A stretch of 64,000 nucleotides of DNA, taken from positions 1 to 64,000 of the forward strand of contig DLHY01000107.1 in NCBI GenBank assembly GCA_002483445.1. Reading direction: 5' to 3'. The position numbers were made by a program, and so were the translations under genes. Below are positions 1-9,000 of this stretch, in pieces. Within the stretch, counting starts at the first letter, position 1; every line of letters begins with the position of its first letter. Source of the stretch: Blastocatellia bacterium UBA7656. GTDB taxonomy: Bacteria > Acidobacteriota > Blastocatellia > UBA7656. The notes under the pieces are model-generated. The model ran no database searches. It was not told where the DNA came from and saw only the letters and a program-made list of their open reading frames with translations.

Positions 1-1
1 T

Positions 2-262
2 CGCGGCGGCGGCGGCGGCCCTCGCGGCGGTGGAGGAGGAGGCGGATTCGGCGGCGGCGGAATGGGCGGCGCAATGGGCGGTTTCTTCGGCGGCGACAGC
101 CAGAAAAAATACAACCTGACGATCAGCATAAATGTTCAGAATCTGTTGAATCACCCGCAGCAGGGCAGATACAACGGCGTGCTGACTTCTCCGCTGTTCG
201 GTCTTTCCAACAGTGCGTTCGGTTCGCGCCGCATTGAGGCCAGCATGAATTTCAGATTTTAG
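2..262 (+). CDS. TonB-dependent receptor, Oar-like, C-terminal end (partial)
   Basis: The reading frame is open from the window edge and ends at a TAG at 260-262, so only about 86 C-terminal residues are present. The piece starts with a run of glycines broken by few other residues, followed by alternating beta-strand sequence with the motif NVQNLLNHPQQGRYNG and a terminal SMNFRF, the aromatic C-terminal residue typical of outer-membrane beta barrels. This pattern is common in Oar/CarboxypepD_reg-like TonB receptors of Acidobacteriota. The family is inferred from the tail only. A 9-bp hairpin follows the stop. Confidence 0.6.
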   Translation, partial: RGGGGGPRGGGGGGGFGGGGMGGAMGGFFGGDSQKKYNLTISINVQNLLNHPQQGRYNGVLTSPLFGLSNSAFGSRRIEASMNFRF

Positions 263-270
263 CAGTTGAG

Positions 271-291
271 CGAGGCAGACCCTCTGCCTCG
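271..291 (+). terminator. Short stem-loop between receptor and EF-hand gene
   Basis: Perfect 9-bp inverted repeat CGAGGCAGA / TCTGCCTCG with a 3-base loop, just after the receptor stop and just before the ribosome binding site of the next gene. There is no T-run, so it could be a weak terminator, an mRNA stabiliser or part of the EF-hand leader. Confidence 0.35.
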
Positions 292-307
292 TCGGAGGAG
301 TTAAGCC

Positions 308-982
308 ATGAAGAGAATTTTTCAATCAATGATCGTTTTGCTTGCGATGGCGGGCGGCTCGCTCATCGCCTCGGCGCAGGATTTTCCTCCCCCGCAAGGC
401 CCGCCGCAGGAAGGCGGCAGACGTCAGATGCAGATGCCTGCCTTCGCCGATTTGGACAAGAACAAGGACAAGAAGATCAGCAAGGATGAGTTCCAGGGGC
501 CAGCGCAGTTCTTCGACCGGCTGGACGAAAACAAAGACGGCTTCATCGATGAGGAAGAGTTCAATCGAACGCGGCGTATGGGCGGCGGCGGGAATCCGGG
601 CGAGAGATACACTCGCTTGATGGATGTCAACAAGGACGGCAAAGTTACCCGCGAAGAGTTCGCCCGAATACTTCAGGTCTTCGACGCGCTCGACAAGGAT
701 CGTAACGGCGAGCTTACGCAGGAAGAGATGGGGCGATTCAATCAGGCGATGAACGAGGTCGAAAATCAGGCGACCGGCGGAGTCGAGGTCAACGCTCTGT
801 TCGAGAAGTACGACAAGGACAAGGACGGGAAGATCACGGCTGAAGAATGGGGCAATGAGAAAACCTTCAAGGCCATGGATCTCAACAAAGACAACATCAT
901 AATGAAACCGGAGCTCGCCGATGCGCTCAAACAACTTCAGCAGAAAGCGAGCCAGAAAACGTCCAACCCGCCGAAACAGTAA
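308..982 (+). CDS. Secreted EF-hand calcium-binding protein with six loops
   Basis: A 224-residue protein with a signal peptide (residues 1-23, cleavage probably after ASA) and then a Gln/Pro/Gly-rich segment. Six canonical 12-residue EF loops can be read, starting at about residues 50, 73, 106, 129, 169 and 191; loops 1-5 have D-x-N/D-x-D with Glu at position 12, and loop 6 (DLNKDNIIMKPE) is more divergent. It should bind calcium in the periplasm or outside the cell. The ATG follows GGAGGAG with good spacing. Partner unknown; it lies downstream of a TonB receptor on the same strand. The calcium role is family knowledge, the export is read from the sequence. Confidence 0.85.
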   Translation: MKRIFQSMIVLLAMAGGSLIASAQDFPPPQGPPQEGGRRQMQMPAFADLDKNKDKKISKDEFQGPAQFFDRLDENKDGFIDEEEFNRTRRMGGGGNPGERYTRLMDVNKDGKVTREEFARILQVFDALDKDRNGELTQEEMGRFNQAMNEVENQATGGVEVNALFEKYDKDKDGKITAEEWGNEKTFKAMDLNKDNIIMKPELADALKQLQQKASQKTSNPPKQ

Positions 983-1004
983 CGTCTGCGCTGCAAGACA
1001 AAGG

Positions 1005-1052
1005 GTAAAAGGCAAAAGGAATGATCCTTTTGCCTTTTTACTTTTGCCTTGC
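1005..1052 (+). terminator. Stem-loop of low-complexity arms, probable terminator
   Basis: Left arm 1005-1020 (GTAAAAGGCAAAAGGA) pairs with 1025-1041 (TCCTTTTGCCTTTTTAC) except for one extra base; the loop is ATGA. The right side continues as T-rich low-complexity sequence. It follows the EF-hand stop. The same motif recurs at 38281-38390 and inside the NHL gene start at 15240-15318, so it belongs to a dispersed repeat family. Confidence 0.55.
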
Positions 1053-1087
1053 TTGCGTGTCTGACTCGTGTGTGATTCGATTTGAGT

Positions 1088-1780
1088 ATGCTGAAAGCCA
1101 TTATATTCGATTGCGACGGCGTGATAGCCGACACAGAGCCTCTTCACTTCGCCACGTTTCAAAAAGTTCTCGCCGAAGAAGGCATACCGCTCACCCGCGA
1201 GGATTACTTCGACCGCTACCTCGCGCTCGATGACCGGGGCTGCTTTACCCGCGCGCACGCCGATAATTCAAAAGATATCTCATCAGACAAACTCAGCGAA
1301 CTGATTCGCCGCAAGGCCTCCTTTGTCGAAGTCGTGATGCGCGAGAGCCTTGAACTTTTTCCGGGCGTCGCTCTCTTCATTCGTCAGGCGGCTCGCAAGT
1401 ACCCGCTTGCGATTGCATCGGGCGCGCTGCGTCACGAGCTTGAGTTGATACTCCATCACGGCAGACTGAAAGATTATTTTCAAGTGGTCGTGAGCGCGGA
1501 AGATGTCACGCGAGGAAAGCCGCACCCGGAGCCGTTTTTGAAGGCTCTCGCGCTTATAAACTCCGCGCGAGCAGACGCTATAGAGCCGCGCCATTGCCTC
1601 GTGATCGAAGATTCGATTCACGGAGTGAAGGCCGCGCACGAAGCCGGGATGCTCTGCCTCGCCGTGACTAATTCTTATAGCAAATACGCGCTCTCGCAGG
1701 CCGAGTGGGTTGTGGAAAGTTTTGAAGATTTGACTATCGATGAAATCGAAGCTCTGTTTCAGAAGAAGCCTCTGACGTAG
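1088..1780 (+). CDS. HAD-superfamily phosphatase, beta-phosphoglucomutase/phosphatase-like
   Basis: A 230-residue HAD subfamily IA protein. Motif I is FDCDGVIADTEP (nucleophile Asp and acid/base Asp near residues 8 and 10), the Thr/Ser motif is IASGA, the motif III lysine is in RGKPHPEPF, and motif IV is VIEDS. A helical cap lies between motifs I and II. It should dephosphorylate or isomerise a small phosphorylated metabolite, substrate not predictable. A TTG two codons upstream is an alternative start, but the ATG gives the usual N-terminus. The stop codon sits inside the first bases of a dispersed intergenic repeat. Confidence 0.85.
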   Translation: MLKAIIFDCDGVIADTEPLHFATFQKVLAEEGIPLTREDYFDRYLALDDRGCFTRAHADNSKDISSDKLSELIRRKASFVEVVMRESLELFPGVALFIRQAARKYPLAIASGALRHELELILHHGRLKDYFQVVVSAEDVTRGKPHPEPFLKALALINSARADAIEPRHCLVIEDSIHGVKAAHEAGMLCLAVTNSYSKYALSQAEWVVESFEDLTIDEIEALFQKKPLT

Positions 1781-1852
1781 CGCGACCTGCCAGGTTGCGC
1801 ATGGGCGGAAAGTATGGAAATAGGAAACCCGCAGGCTGGCAGCCTGCTCTAC
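1777..1852. repeat. GTAG...CTAC intergenic repeat, copy A
   Basis: A 76-bp unit beginning GTAGCGCGACCTGCCAGG, with a central GGAAAGTATGGAAATAGGA and ending in CAGGCTGGCAGCCTGCTCTAC. Each half is itself a small palindrome (CTGCCAGG; GGCTGGCAGCC) and the ends are inverted GTAG/CTAC. Two further copies are at 19500-19578 and 44220-44293. The TAG of the HAD gene stop is part of the repeat. Confidence 0.75.
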
Positions 1853-1869
1853 GTTTTTGAGGGGCGACG

Positions 1870-2346
1870 ATGAGCGTTTCGCTTTCTTATGAAACCGAAG
1901 AAGCGATTTCGGAACGAACTATCGAAGAGATAACGAAAGAAGCCGCGCGACTTCACAACGCGCGAGCGTGGATGAGCGAGCCGATCTGTCTCTTCGACCT
2001 GGAAAGAAATCGATACTTGAAAGGCTTCAGCAAATTTCCTCCTCTCAGTTGGTCGACTCCCGACGGAATGTGCGAGATGACGATGGAGGACTGGAGCTTC
2101 ATTTCGTGGTGGGATTTTCGATTCATAATCGACGCGCTCGCTCGATGGTCTCGCGAGTATAACCTGAAATGGAAACTTTCGTGTGAGGGGCAAGAGGTCG
2201 GGCGCATAAGCGAAGGGGGGATGAATGAAGCCGCTATCGAGTTTCTTCGACAGTTGGCAGAGATGGGCGTAGTGTCTACAGATGAACCAGCGAATGAACA
2301 ACGCGCCGCGGAAATAATTCGCCGCTATGAGTCTTCACTCGAATAA
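1870..2346 (+). CDS. Conserved hypothetical protein
   Basis: A 158-residue, acidic, soluble protein without signal peptide or membrane segment. I do not recognise the family. The middle is rich in Trp and Phe (MEDWSFISWWDFRF), the C-terminal half looks helical and resembles an inhibitor- or immunity-like small globular protein only in general character. The ATG is preceded by GAGGGG at a suitable distance. Its stop codon abuts the convergent ferredoxin-like gene with no intergenic bases. Confidence 0.6.
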   Translation: MSVSLSYETEEAISERTIEEITKEAARLHNARAWMSEPICLFDLERNRYLKGFSKFPPLSWSTPDGMCEMTMEDWSFISWWDFRFIIDALARWSREYNLKWKLSCEGQEVGRISEGGMNEAAIEFLRQLAEMGVVSTDEPANEQRAAEIIRRYESSLE

Positions 2347-3366
2347 TCAATCGCCCGCGTTCGCCTCTTCTTTTTCTCGGTAGGATTTACCCAGCACGCC
2401 GTTCCAGGGCGGCAGGACTATCGAAACCGCGCCGAAGGCCTGAGACTGACACGAAAGCCGGATGAGGGGATTTTTTTCTTCCGTATCGATGTATCCGAAT
2501 TTTTTCATGGCGCGGCGTTCGAGGGGACTGACCGGAGAAAGTTTCTCCGCTCCGCCCAGCACTCCGACCCAGCACGTCCCGCACGAAGCCGCGCGGCACT
2601 GAACAGGGATCGGGCCTTCATTGATGGTGCATCGCGAATCGCTCAAATGATAAGGCCGTTTGTCCGCTGCCGCCGCTGTCGTCAGATGTTGCGAGATGAT
2701 GAGATTGAATCGACTCGCCGCATCGTTTTCGTCAAACGTGACGGTGTACTCTTTCCTGTCTCCGCGAAGAAATCCCAAAAGCCCCTGGCTGTCGTCGCGG
2801 GCGCGAGCCTTGAGTATCTGCTCAGGCGAGCGAGAGCGTATGCGCGCATCGAGATCGACTTTGCCCGCTGACGATTTGAAAGCCTTCGCGCCCACCTGCT
2901 GAAGAGTCATAAACGCAACGGCAGTGATTCCGATTGTGAGCGAACGGTCGACCCCGGGTTTTTCAGCCACGCGGCTCGCCACATCTCGTATCTGCTGGGC
3001 AAGGTCGAGTGTTGTCACATTGGATGAAGCGTGTTTGATGACCGCCGCTTTGACCTCCGGCCAGTAGCGATGGCCGTAGAGGAAGCGATGCGAAGTATCG
3101 ATATGATCGCCAAGCCACGGAGACCCCTGAATGGCGAGATCGCGGGCCTTCTGCTCGTAGTGTTCCTGTTGCCATTTCGAGTCTTCCAGGTCGAGCAAAG
3201 CCCTTCGGAGCGTGAGCGGATAAAAATAGAACCATATCCGGGTAGCTGATTGGTCGACTTCGTGAACAAACGGCAAGAGCGACTCGACGATTTCGCTCCA
3301 CGCGCGGTCGTCGCGCTCGTTGAGAAAAGCTTCGAACAATGCTTCGCTATTGGTAGTTTCACTCAT
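2347..3366 (-). CDS. 2Fe-2S ferredoxin-fold protein with N-terminal helical domain
   Basis: A 339-residue protein. The C-terminal quarter has a plant-type 2Fe-2S cluster signature: C257, C262 and C265 in CRAASCGTC, and C306 in LSCQSQ. The first 200 residues are a helix-rich region of unknown function with several Trp/Tyr clusters (RIWFYFYPL). It is likely an electron-transfer protein in the cytoplasm, partner unknown. The upstream reading frame offers a start 17 codons earlier at 3417, but the ATG at 3366 gives a plausible N-terminus. The gene is convergent with the upstream hypothetical. Confidence 0.7.
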   Translation of the reverse strand: MSETTNSEALFEAFLNERDDRAWSEIVESLLPFVHEVDQSATRIWFYFYPLTLRRALLDLEDSKWQQEHYEQKARDLAIQGSPWLGDHIDTSHRFLYGHRYWPEVKAAVIKHASSNVTTLDLAQQIRDVASRVAEKPGVDRSLTIGITAVAFMTLQQVGAKAFKSSAGKVDLDARIRSRSPEQILKARARDDSQGLLGFLRGDRKEYTVTFDENDAASRFNLIISQHLTTAAAADKRPYHLSDSRCTINEGPIPVQCRAASCGTCWVGVLGGAEKLSPVSPLERRAMKKFGYIDTEEKNPLIRLSCQSQAFGAVSIVLPPWNGVLGKSYREKEEANAGD

Positions 3367-3526
3367 GATTTGCCTTCGCAGTTTTGCGGCTGAATTTGAA
3401 AACGGAGATTTTAGCAATATCCGGCGAAAGGCTCAAACCGAGCGGGTGAAGATAATTCTTTGCCGCATCGCGCGCTGCTGATAAACTCTGACTTACATCA
3501 CGGAACTTAGGGGAGGCCATCGGCGC

Positions 3527-6500
3527 GTGAACAAAGCGAAATACATCCTGTTGATCGTTCCGTTGCTGCTTGCATTTGCTTCCGGCTTTTCCACGCAATC
3601 AAGCGCGCCTCAGAATTCTTATGTCGATGGCGAGTTGCTGGTGAGGTTCAAAAAAAATGCGCCTCTTCAGCAGATCAGTTTTGCTCACTCTCAACTCGGC
3701 GCTCAGGTCATCAAGGAATTTACTCTCACCGGATGGCAGCGCGTGCGATTGCCCGAAGGACTCAGCGTAAGCGAAGCCGTCTCGCTTTATAAAAACATTG
3801 ATTCAGTAATTGAAGCCCAGCCCAATTATATCTACCGCGTGCTTGCGACTCCCAACGACCCGCGATACGGCGAGCTTTATGGCATGACGAAAATTCAGGC
3901 CCCGACCGCGTGGAACACGACCACCGGCAGCTCGAGCGTAGTCGTCGCCATCATCGATACGGGAGTCATCTATACGCACGAAGACCTCGCTCCGAACATG
4001 TGGCGCAATCCCGGCGAAATCGCGGGCAACAATCTCGACGACGACAACAACGGCTACAGAGATGATGTGTTTGGAATCGATGTCGCCAATCGCGATTCCG
4101 ACCCCGTCGACGATTTCGATCACGGCACGCACGTCGCAGGGATAATCGGCGCGGCAGGCAATAACAGTTTAGGGATTGCCGGAGTCAACTGGTCGGTTTC
4201 GATCATGGCCATCAAGCTTCACAACGTAAACGGCAGCGCGACATCAGCAGGCGCAATAGAGTGCTTTCAATATGTGACGATGATGAAGAATCGCGGCGTC
4301 AACATTCGCGTGACCAACAACAGTTGGGGCGGCGCTCCCGAAGCAGCCGCTTATGATCAGGCATTGAAGGATGCTATCGACGCGGCAGGCAATGCCGGAA
4401 TACTCAATGTCTTCGCCGCCGGAAACAGCAATTCGAATAACGACCTCGCGCCATTTTATCCCGCAAGCTACAACTCGCCGAGTATTCTTGCAGTCGCGTC
4501 TTCGACAGACATTGACAGCAGGTCGGGATTTTCCAACTTCGGCGTGGCGGGCGTCGATCTTGCTGCGCCGGGATCGAATATCCTGAGCGCGATCATTTTT
4601 CAACCGGGTTATGGCTACAAGAGCGGCACCTCGATGGCCTCGCCGCACGCAGCAGGCGCGGCGGCTCTGCTCGCGGCTAACAACCCACAGCTTTCGAACC
4701 TCTCGCTCAAAGCGACGCTAATCAACAACGTCGACGCTCTCCCGCAATGGGCTGGAGTGGTGAGATCGGGCGGGAGGCTCAACGTCGCAAGAGCTATATC
4801 TAATCCGACTGTGTGCAACTTCGCGCTGGATCACATGAGCCAGTCTTTCGGCGCAGGCGGCGGGACAGACAGCATCAACCTCACGGCAGCGACCAGTTGT
4901 GACTGGGCGGTGACAAACAACGCAAACTGGATCACCTTAACGTCGTTCGACGTGGGGAGCGGCAACGGAGTCGTCAGCTACTCTGTCGCGGCGAATACTT
5001 CTTCGGCCCCTCGCAATGGCACGATAACCATCGCGGGCAAGACCTTCAGCGTTTCTCAAAGCGGAAGCGCGGGCTGTTCGTTTTCACTCAACCCCGCAAG
5101 TCGCAACTTCGCCGCAGGCGGAGGCGCAGGATCGGTGGGCGTGACGGCGCAGGCGGGCTGTTCGTGGACTGCCGTGAGCAACGATTCCTGGATCATGATC
5201 ACGGGAGGCGCGAGCGGCAGCGGAGATGGAACCGTCAGTTATTCGGTCGGGATCAATTCGAGCGGCGTCACACGAACCGGCTCGATAACGATTGCCGGAC
5301 AGACTCACACTGTCACTCAGACCGGCGCGTCAAGTTGCTCGTTTTCGATAGCTCCGACAAGCGCGTCTTTTGCCGCAAGCGGAGGCGCGGCGAGCGTCGG
5401 GGTCTCGTCGCAGACGGGCTGCGCGTGGACGGCGGTAAGCAACGCGAGTTTTATCACCATTACCGCAGGCGCGAGCGGAGCGGGCAACGGGACGGTCAAC
5501 TATGTTGTCTCCGTCAACAACTCTTCTTCCATTCGCACAGGCACACTGACCATCGCGGGACAGACCTTTACTGTCACTCAGGCCGCGTCGTCGTGCATCA
5601 GCACGATCTCTCCTCTAAGCCGATCCTTCGCTTCAACGGGGGGAACCGGCACTGTGACAGTCTCCGCCATCTCGACATGCAACTGGACGGCGCAGAGCCT
5701 TGCCTCATGGATCACCATCACTGCGGGCGCGAATGGGCCGGGTACGAAAACCCTCAAATACTCGGTCGCTGTGAATTCTTCGACCGCCTCTCGCTCAGGG
5801 ATCATCATCATCGGCAGCTTTCAGCATACCGTTACGCAATCGGGCGCGACCTGCGGTTATTCGATTTCTCCCGCGAGTCAGCCTTTCTCTTCGAGCGGAG
5901 GAAGCGGCGCGGTCAATGTCACTGCCTCCGCCGGATGTTCATGGACGGCTGTGAGCAACGCGGCTTTTATCATTATTATTGGCGGCGCGAGCGGAGCGGG
6001 AAGCGGAACGGTGAGCTTCGATGTCGCGGCCAACACGTCGCCTGCTTCCAGAAGCGGGACGATGACCATCGCAGGGCAGACATTCACAGTCACGCAAACA
6101 GGGGCGGGCGGAGGATGCGCATTCGGGATCATGCCGACAAGCCGCAACTTCGCAGCCGCGGGAGGAGCGAGCACGGTGAGCGTGACCGCTGGGGCCGGGT
6201 GCGCGTGGACGGCAGTGAGCAACGCGGGATTTATTACCATCACAGGCGGAGCTACAGGAAGCGGCAATGGAGTAGTGAGCTTCAACGTTGCGGCGAACCC
6301 GTCTTCAAGTCCGAGAAGCGGGATGATGACCATCGCAGGTCAGACCTTCACTGTCACGCAGGATGGGGCGATAGCGTGCCTGTATACGATCAATCCGGCG
6401 AACGTAGTATTCGGGCGCATCGGGGGAAACAGCACTGTGATGGTGACTGCTGGCTCCGGGTGCAGTTGGACGGCGACGAGCAATGTCGGATGGATAATAG

Positions 6501-6634
6501 TGAACGGAGGAGCTACAGGAAGCGGCAATGGAGTGGTCAGCTACACTGTGACGACCAACACGAGCGGAAAGACGAGAACGGGAACGGTAACGATAGCCGG
6601 GAAGACGTTCACTGTTAAGCAGTCTGCGTTTTGA
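3527..6634 (+). CDS. Secreted S8 subtilisin-like serine protease with seven BACON/Ig-like repeats
   Basis: A 1035-residue protein starting with GTG after a strong GGGGAGG. Signal peptide 1-20; propeptide about 30-105 with a fervidolysin-type pattern (DGELLVRFKK). The catalytic triad is readable: D144 in AIIDTG, H199 in DHGTHVAG, S368 in GTSMASPH, with oxyanion N299 in AAGN. From about residue 429 to the end come seven repeats of about 85 residues, each with CSWTAVSN-like and GTVSYSV...ITIAGQTFTVTQ motifs, typical of BACON domains that hold extracellular enzymes on carbohydrate or the cell surface. The repeats are GC-biased and similar to each other, implying internal duplication. Confidence 0.92.
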   Translation: MNKAKYILLIVPLLLAFASGFSTQSSAPQNSYVDGELLVRFKKNAPLQQISFAHSQLGAQVIKEFTLTGWQRVRLPEGLSVSEAVSLYKNIDSVIEAQPNYIYRVLATPNDPRYGELYGMTKIQAPTAWNTTTGSSSVVVAIIDTGVIYTHEDLAPNMWRNPGEIAGNNLDDDNNGYRDDVFGIDVANRDSDPVDDFDHGTHVAGIIGAAGNNSLGIAGVNWSVSIMAIKLHNVNGSATSAGAIECFQYVTMMKNRGVNIRVTNNSWGGAPEAAAYDQALKDAIDAAGNAGILNVFAAGNSNSNNDLAPFYPASYNSPSILAVASSTDIDSRSGFSNFGVAGVDLAAPGSNILSAIIFQPGYGYKSGTSMASPHAAGAAALLAANNPQLSNLSLKATLINNVDALPQWAGVVRSGGRLNVARAISNPTVCNFALDHMSQSFGAGGGTDSINLTAATSCDWAVTNNANWITLTSFDVGSGNGVVSYSVAANTSSAPRNGTITIAGKTFSVSQSGSAGCSFSLNPASRNFAAGGGAGSVGVTAQAGCSWTAVSNDSWIMITGGASGSGDGTVSYSVGINSSGVTRTGSITIAGQTHTVTQTGASSCSFSIAPTSASFAASGGAASVGVSSQTGCAWTAVSNASFITITAGASGAGNGTVNYVVSVNNSSSIRTGTLTIAGQTFTVTQAASSCISTISPLSRSFASTGGTGTVTVSAISTCNWTAQSLASWITITAGANGPGTKTLKYSVAVNSSTASRSGIIIIGSFQHTVTQSGATCGYSISPASQPFSSSGGSGAVNVTASAGCSWTAVSNAAFIIIIGGASGAGSGTVSFDVAANTSPASRSGTMTIAGQTFTVTQTGAGGGCAFGIMPTSRNFAAAGGASTVSVTAGAGCAWTAVSNAGFITITGGATGSGNGVVSFNVAANPSSSPRSGMMTIAGQTFTVTQDGAIACLYTINPANVVFGRIGGNSTVMVTAGSGCSWTATSNVGWIIVNGGATGSGNGVVSYTVTTNTSGKTRTGTVTIAGKTFTVKQSAF

Positions 6635-6656
6635 AGCGGGTTTGAATTGGGTAATG

Positions 6657-6717
6657 ATGAGAGCGAGAGCGGAGAGCTTTGAAGGCTTCACGCTCTCACG
6701 CTCTCATTTGTTTTTTT
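6657..6717. terminator. Shared stem-loop between convergent protease and lectin-domain genes
   Basis: ATGAGAGCGAGAGCG (6657-6671) pairs with CGCTCTCACGCTCTCAT (6690-6706) with a two-base slip; on the plus strand it is followed by TTTGTTTTTTT. The right arm overlaps the stop codon of the minus-strand gene at 6704-6706. It can terminate the protease transcript and may also act on the opposite strand. Confidence 0.55.
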
Positions 6718-7495
6718 GCGACGAGTATATCTCTATCACCGTCTTGAAAGAGCCGTTGTTGTCAGAGAGCAAGCCTTCGTTGATCGAGAGGAACAGCAGC
6801 CCGCTGCGGGTGGCGGTGAACTCGACCGAGCGGCCTATGAAGATGAAATCATCGTTGTCCGCGCCGATGACTGCGATGAGCGCGCCTGTGGGCTGATCGG
6901 CCATCAGCTTTCTCTGATCTGCGAGATCGATTCCTTCAGGGCCGCTCGTTCGTGTGCCTGCCGCATCGAGGTTGACCGTACCGACTGCGTTTATGACTAC
7001 TCGATCTCCGCGATTGAGGAGTATCCGGGTGCTGGTCCAGTCCTGCTTCGCTGCGACTTCGACTTCCTGCGTGCGCGAAGGAGTGGCCTTGCGCGGCGGC
7101 TCGCTTTCCGCCGGGGCAGGCTGAGGCTCGGTCTTTTCCGGCACAGTCTTTTCCGGCTTCGTCGGCTCAGTCTCTCGCGGCTGAGGCGGAGTTTCAGAAG
7201 CGCGCGGAGGCGGATCGGTTTGTGTTGATTTAGTCTGCGTGTCTCGCGTATTTTCGCGCGGCACGGATTCGGAACCGGGCGCGGAATCGAATTCTATGCG
7301 AGAGACATCTCCCGTGTAGATAGTAGCCCGACTCATATAGCGCCCGCCGCCCGCGTCGAGCATGACGGTGAACTGATCTTCAGCGAAGTTCGTCACCTTG
7401 CCCTTGATGATGCTGCCGTTCTTTAAATAAATGGTATCAGCCTGAACCGCTCCTGTGAGCGAAACCAGCAGAACAGATAAAAGAAATTTGCGCAT
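6704..7495 (-). CDS. Exported protein with Sm-like N-terminal and PA-IL-like lectin C-terminal domains
   Basis: A 263-residue protein with a signal peptide (MRKFLLSVLLVSLTGAVQA). Residues about 20-70 (TIYLKNGSIIKGKVTNF) look like the small beta-barrel often found in acidobacterial envelope proteins. A Pro/Glu/Thr-rich linker (about 80-150) follows. The last 110 residues, with TGALIAVIG, DDFIFIGRSVEFTA and LFLSINEG, resemble the LecA/PA-IL-like sugar-binding fold. The ATG at 7495 has GGGAG upstream; a much longer frame starts at 7696 but lacks support. Role inferred: envelope carbohydrate binding. Confidence 0.7.
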   Translation of the reverse strand: MRKFLLSVLLVSLTGAVQADTIYLKNGSIIKGKVTNFAEDQFTVMLDAGGGRYMSRATIYTGDVSRIEFDSAPGSESVPRENTRDTQTKSTQTDPPPRASETPPQPRETEPTKPEKTVPEKTEPQPAPAESEPPRKATPSRTQEVEVAAKQDWTSTRILLNRGDRVVINAVGTVNLDAAGTRTSGPEGIDLADQRKLMADQPTGALIAVIGADNDDFIFIGRSVEFTATRSGLLFLSINEGLLSDNNGSFKTVIEIYSSQKNK

Positions 7496-7574
7496 TATTA
7501 TGTCTCCCAGCCTTTCGTGTTTTGCGCGCGACCGCTGGTGTCGAAAAATCGCGCGGCATATTTGGTCTACTCTT

Positions 7575-7958
7575 TCATTCCCCTTCGTGATTGACGCGCC
7601 TCTTGTAATCTTCGGACGAGGCCGGATCGAGTTCCCAGCGATGGCGGTCTCGCTCCGCAAGCTTTTCAGTCGTGTGCAGAGGCTCGTTGTCTTCATAAAC
7701 CAGACCTATGGCCTCGCCAAGCTCATCGACTTCCTGATCGGGCGTTTCAGCAAAACTGCTGACGGCTTCATCGATCACCTCTTCGCGGGCCAGTTCGGCT
7801 TCCACGTCATCCGTATCCCTCGGCTCGCGCTTGAAATGGAGACTGCCTGAACCGAGACGCTGGGCGTCGGCGAACTCCTGCGACACCTCTTCATCCGGTT
7901 CATACACTTCGCTTTCGGCCCGACCCGCGTCAATGAATTGCTCTTTGTTCTTGTTCAT
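7575..7958 (-). CDS. Small acidic conserved protein, DUF6335-like
   Basis: A 127-residue, strongly acidic, soluble protein without membrane segments. The C-terminal third (GEAIGLVYEDNEPLHTTEKL followed by RDRHRWELDPAS) looks like the conserved core of the DUF6335 family known from cyanobacteria and acidobacteria; I recall that assignment from memory and it is unproven here. Function unknown. GAAGGGAG lies upstream of the ATG. It precedes the Sm-like/lectin gene on the same strand. Confidence 0.65.
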   Translation of the reverse strand: MNKNKEQFIDAGRAESEVYEPDEEVSQEFADAQRLGSGSLHFKREPRDTDDVEAELAREEVIDEAVSSFAETPDQEVDELGEAIGLVYEDNEPLHTTEKLAERDRHRWELDPASSEDYKRRVNHEGE

Positions 7959-8158
7959 AACGGGCGCGCTCCCTTCCGCTGCTTTAACCTTATCGAGTGT
8001 GACTAGAGTCTAACACAGTTGAAAAGAGGCGCAAACTTCATCATTCTCTTCAGGAAGTCGGGCCTGCGCCTGCGTCAGGTCGTTTTTTTTGATCTCGTCT
8101 TGGGGCGCGCTTGAAAGCGAATCCACAAGTCGGGCAGAACTGCTGAAAGGAGACTGCA

Positions 8159-8989
8159 ATGATAACAAGAAGGTTGAGTGTCATCGGAGGAGGAGGATTG
8201 ATCGTCGCGATAATTTTTTTGATATTTCTGTACAGAAATGTCCAGTACACCCAGGAAGGCACCATCAAAGTCGCAACCAAATTCGGCTCGATTCAACGGG
8301 TGTACAAACCATCCGACGGATGGTTCACAACTATGTCGCCGGGATGGGAGGCTTACGAAGTGAACATTCGGTCTTTCACCGAGACGACCACGCCGCGCGT
8401 GACCTCGAAGGACAACGCCGCGCTTCAGGTTCCCATAAGCGTGACCGCCGCGACCAATCCCGACGAGGTTGAAATCTATGTCCGCAGGTTCGGCTTTTCG
8501 GAGTTGGAGCGCCACAAGCGCCGAAACGAAATCCTGCACGGACTGGTTCAGACCGAAGCCCGCAACGCATTTTCGGAATACGGGGCTTATGAAATCTATG
8601 CCAACCAGGAAGCCATTCAGAAGCGAATAGTCGAAGCTCTCCGCCCGCAGCTTGCCTCTCAGCTTCAACTCGTTTTGGAAAGCGTGCAGATAGGCAATCC
8701 CGATTTTGTCGATGATCGCATAGAGCAGGCCGCTTCCGCCGTCGTCGCCAACGAAAAGCAGAAGCAGGCTGAAGAAGCGCGCCTTGCCGCCGCTGAGGTC
8801 GCGGCAAAAACGAAGCAGATAGAGGCGCAGACTTTTTCAAGTCCGGCTCTGCTTGAAATCAAAAAGCTCGAACTCCTCCTTGAGATCGAACGAGCCAGGG
8901 CCGATGGAATCAAGGCTCATCAGGGATCGCTTACGATTATCTACGATAGTGGCAGGGGCGTTCAGTTGCAGGTTCCGGTGAATAGATGA
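8159..8989 (+). CDS. SPFH/prohibitin-family membrane protein
   Basis: A 276-residue protein with one N-terminal transmembrane helix (residues about 8-26), an SPFH/band-7 domain from about 30 to 200, and a helical coiled-coil rich in Ala/Glu/Lys (ANEKQKQAEEARLAAAEV) near 205-245. Family members form ring-like scaffolds on the membrane and protect or organise other proteins. AAAGGAG precedes the ATG at the right distance. No protease partner gene is adjacent, although many prohibitin-like genes have one. Confidence 0.85.
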   Translation: MITRRLSVIGGGGLIVAIIFLIFLYRNVQYTQEGTIKVATKFGSIQRVYKPSDGWFTTMSPGWEAYEVNIRSFTETTTPRVTSKDNAALQVPISVTAATNPDEVEIYVRRFGFSELERHKRRNEILHGLVQTEARNAFSEYGAYEIYANQEAIQKRIVEALRPQLASQLQLVLESVQIGNPDFVDDRIEQAASAVVANEKQKQAEEARLAAAEVAAKTKQIEAQTFSSPALLEIKKLELLLEIERARADGIKAHQGSLTIIYDSGRGVQLQVPVNR

Positions 8990-9000
8990 AGTGCCAAGAT

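Noticed and set aside
326..1258. 310-codon minus-strand frame across the EF-hand and HAD genes
   Set aside because: It crosses two well-supported plus-strand genes and has no motif of its own.
5164..6618. 484-codon plus-strand frame in the BACON region
   Set aside because: It is a shifted frame through repeats of the subtilase gene and has only low-complexity, basic sequence.
4800..6634. Repeats in the subtilase gene
   Set aside because: They are BACON-domain repeats in frame, not an array.
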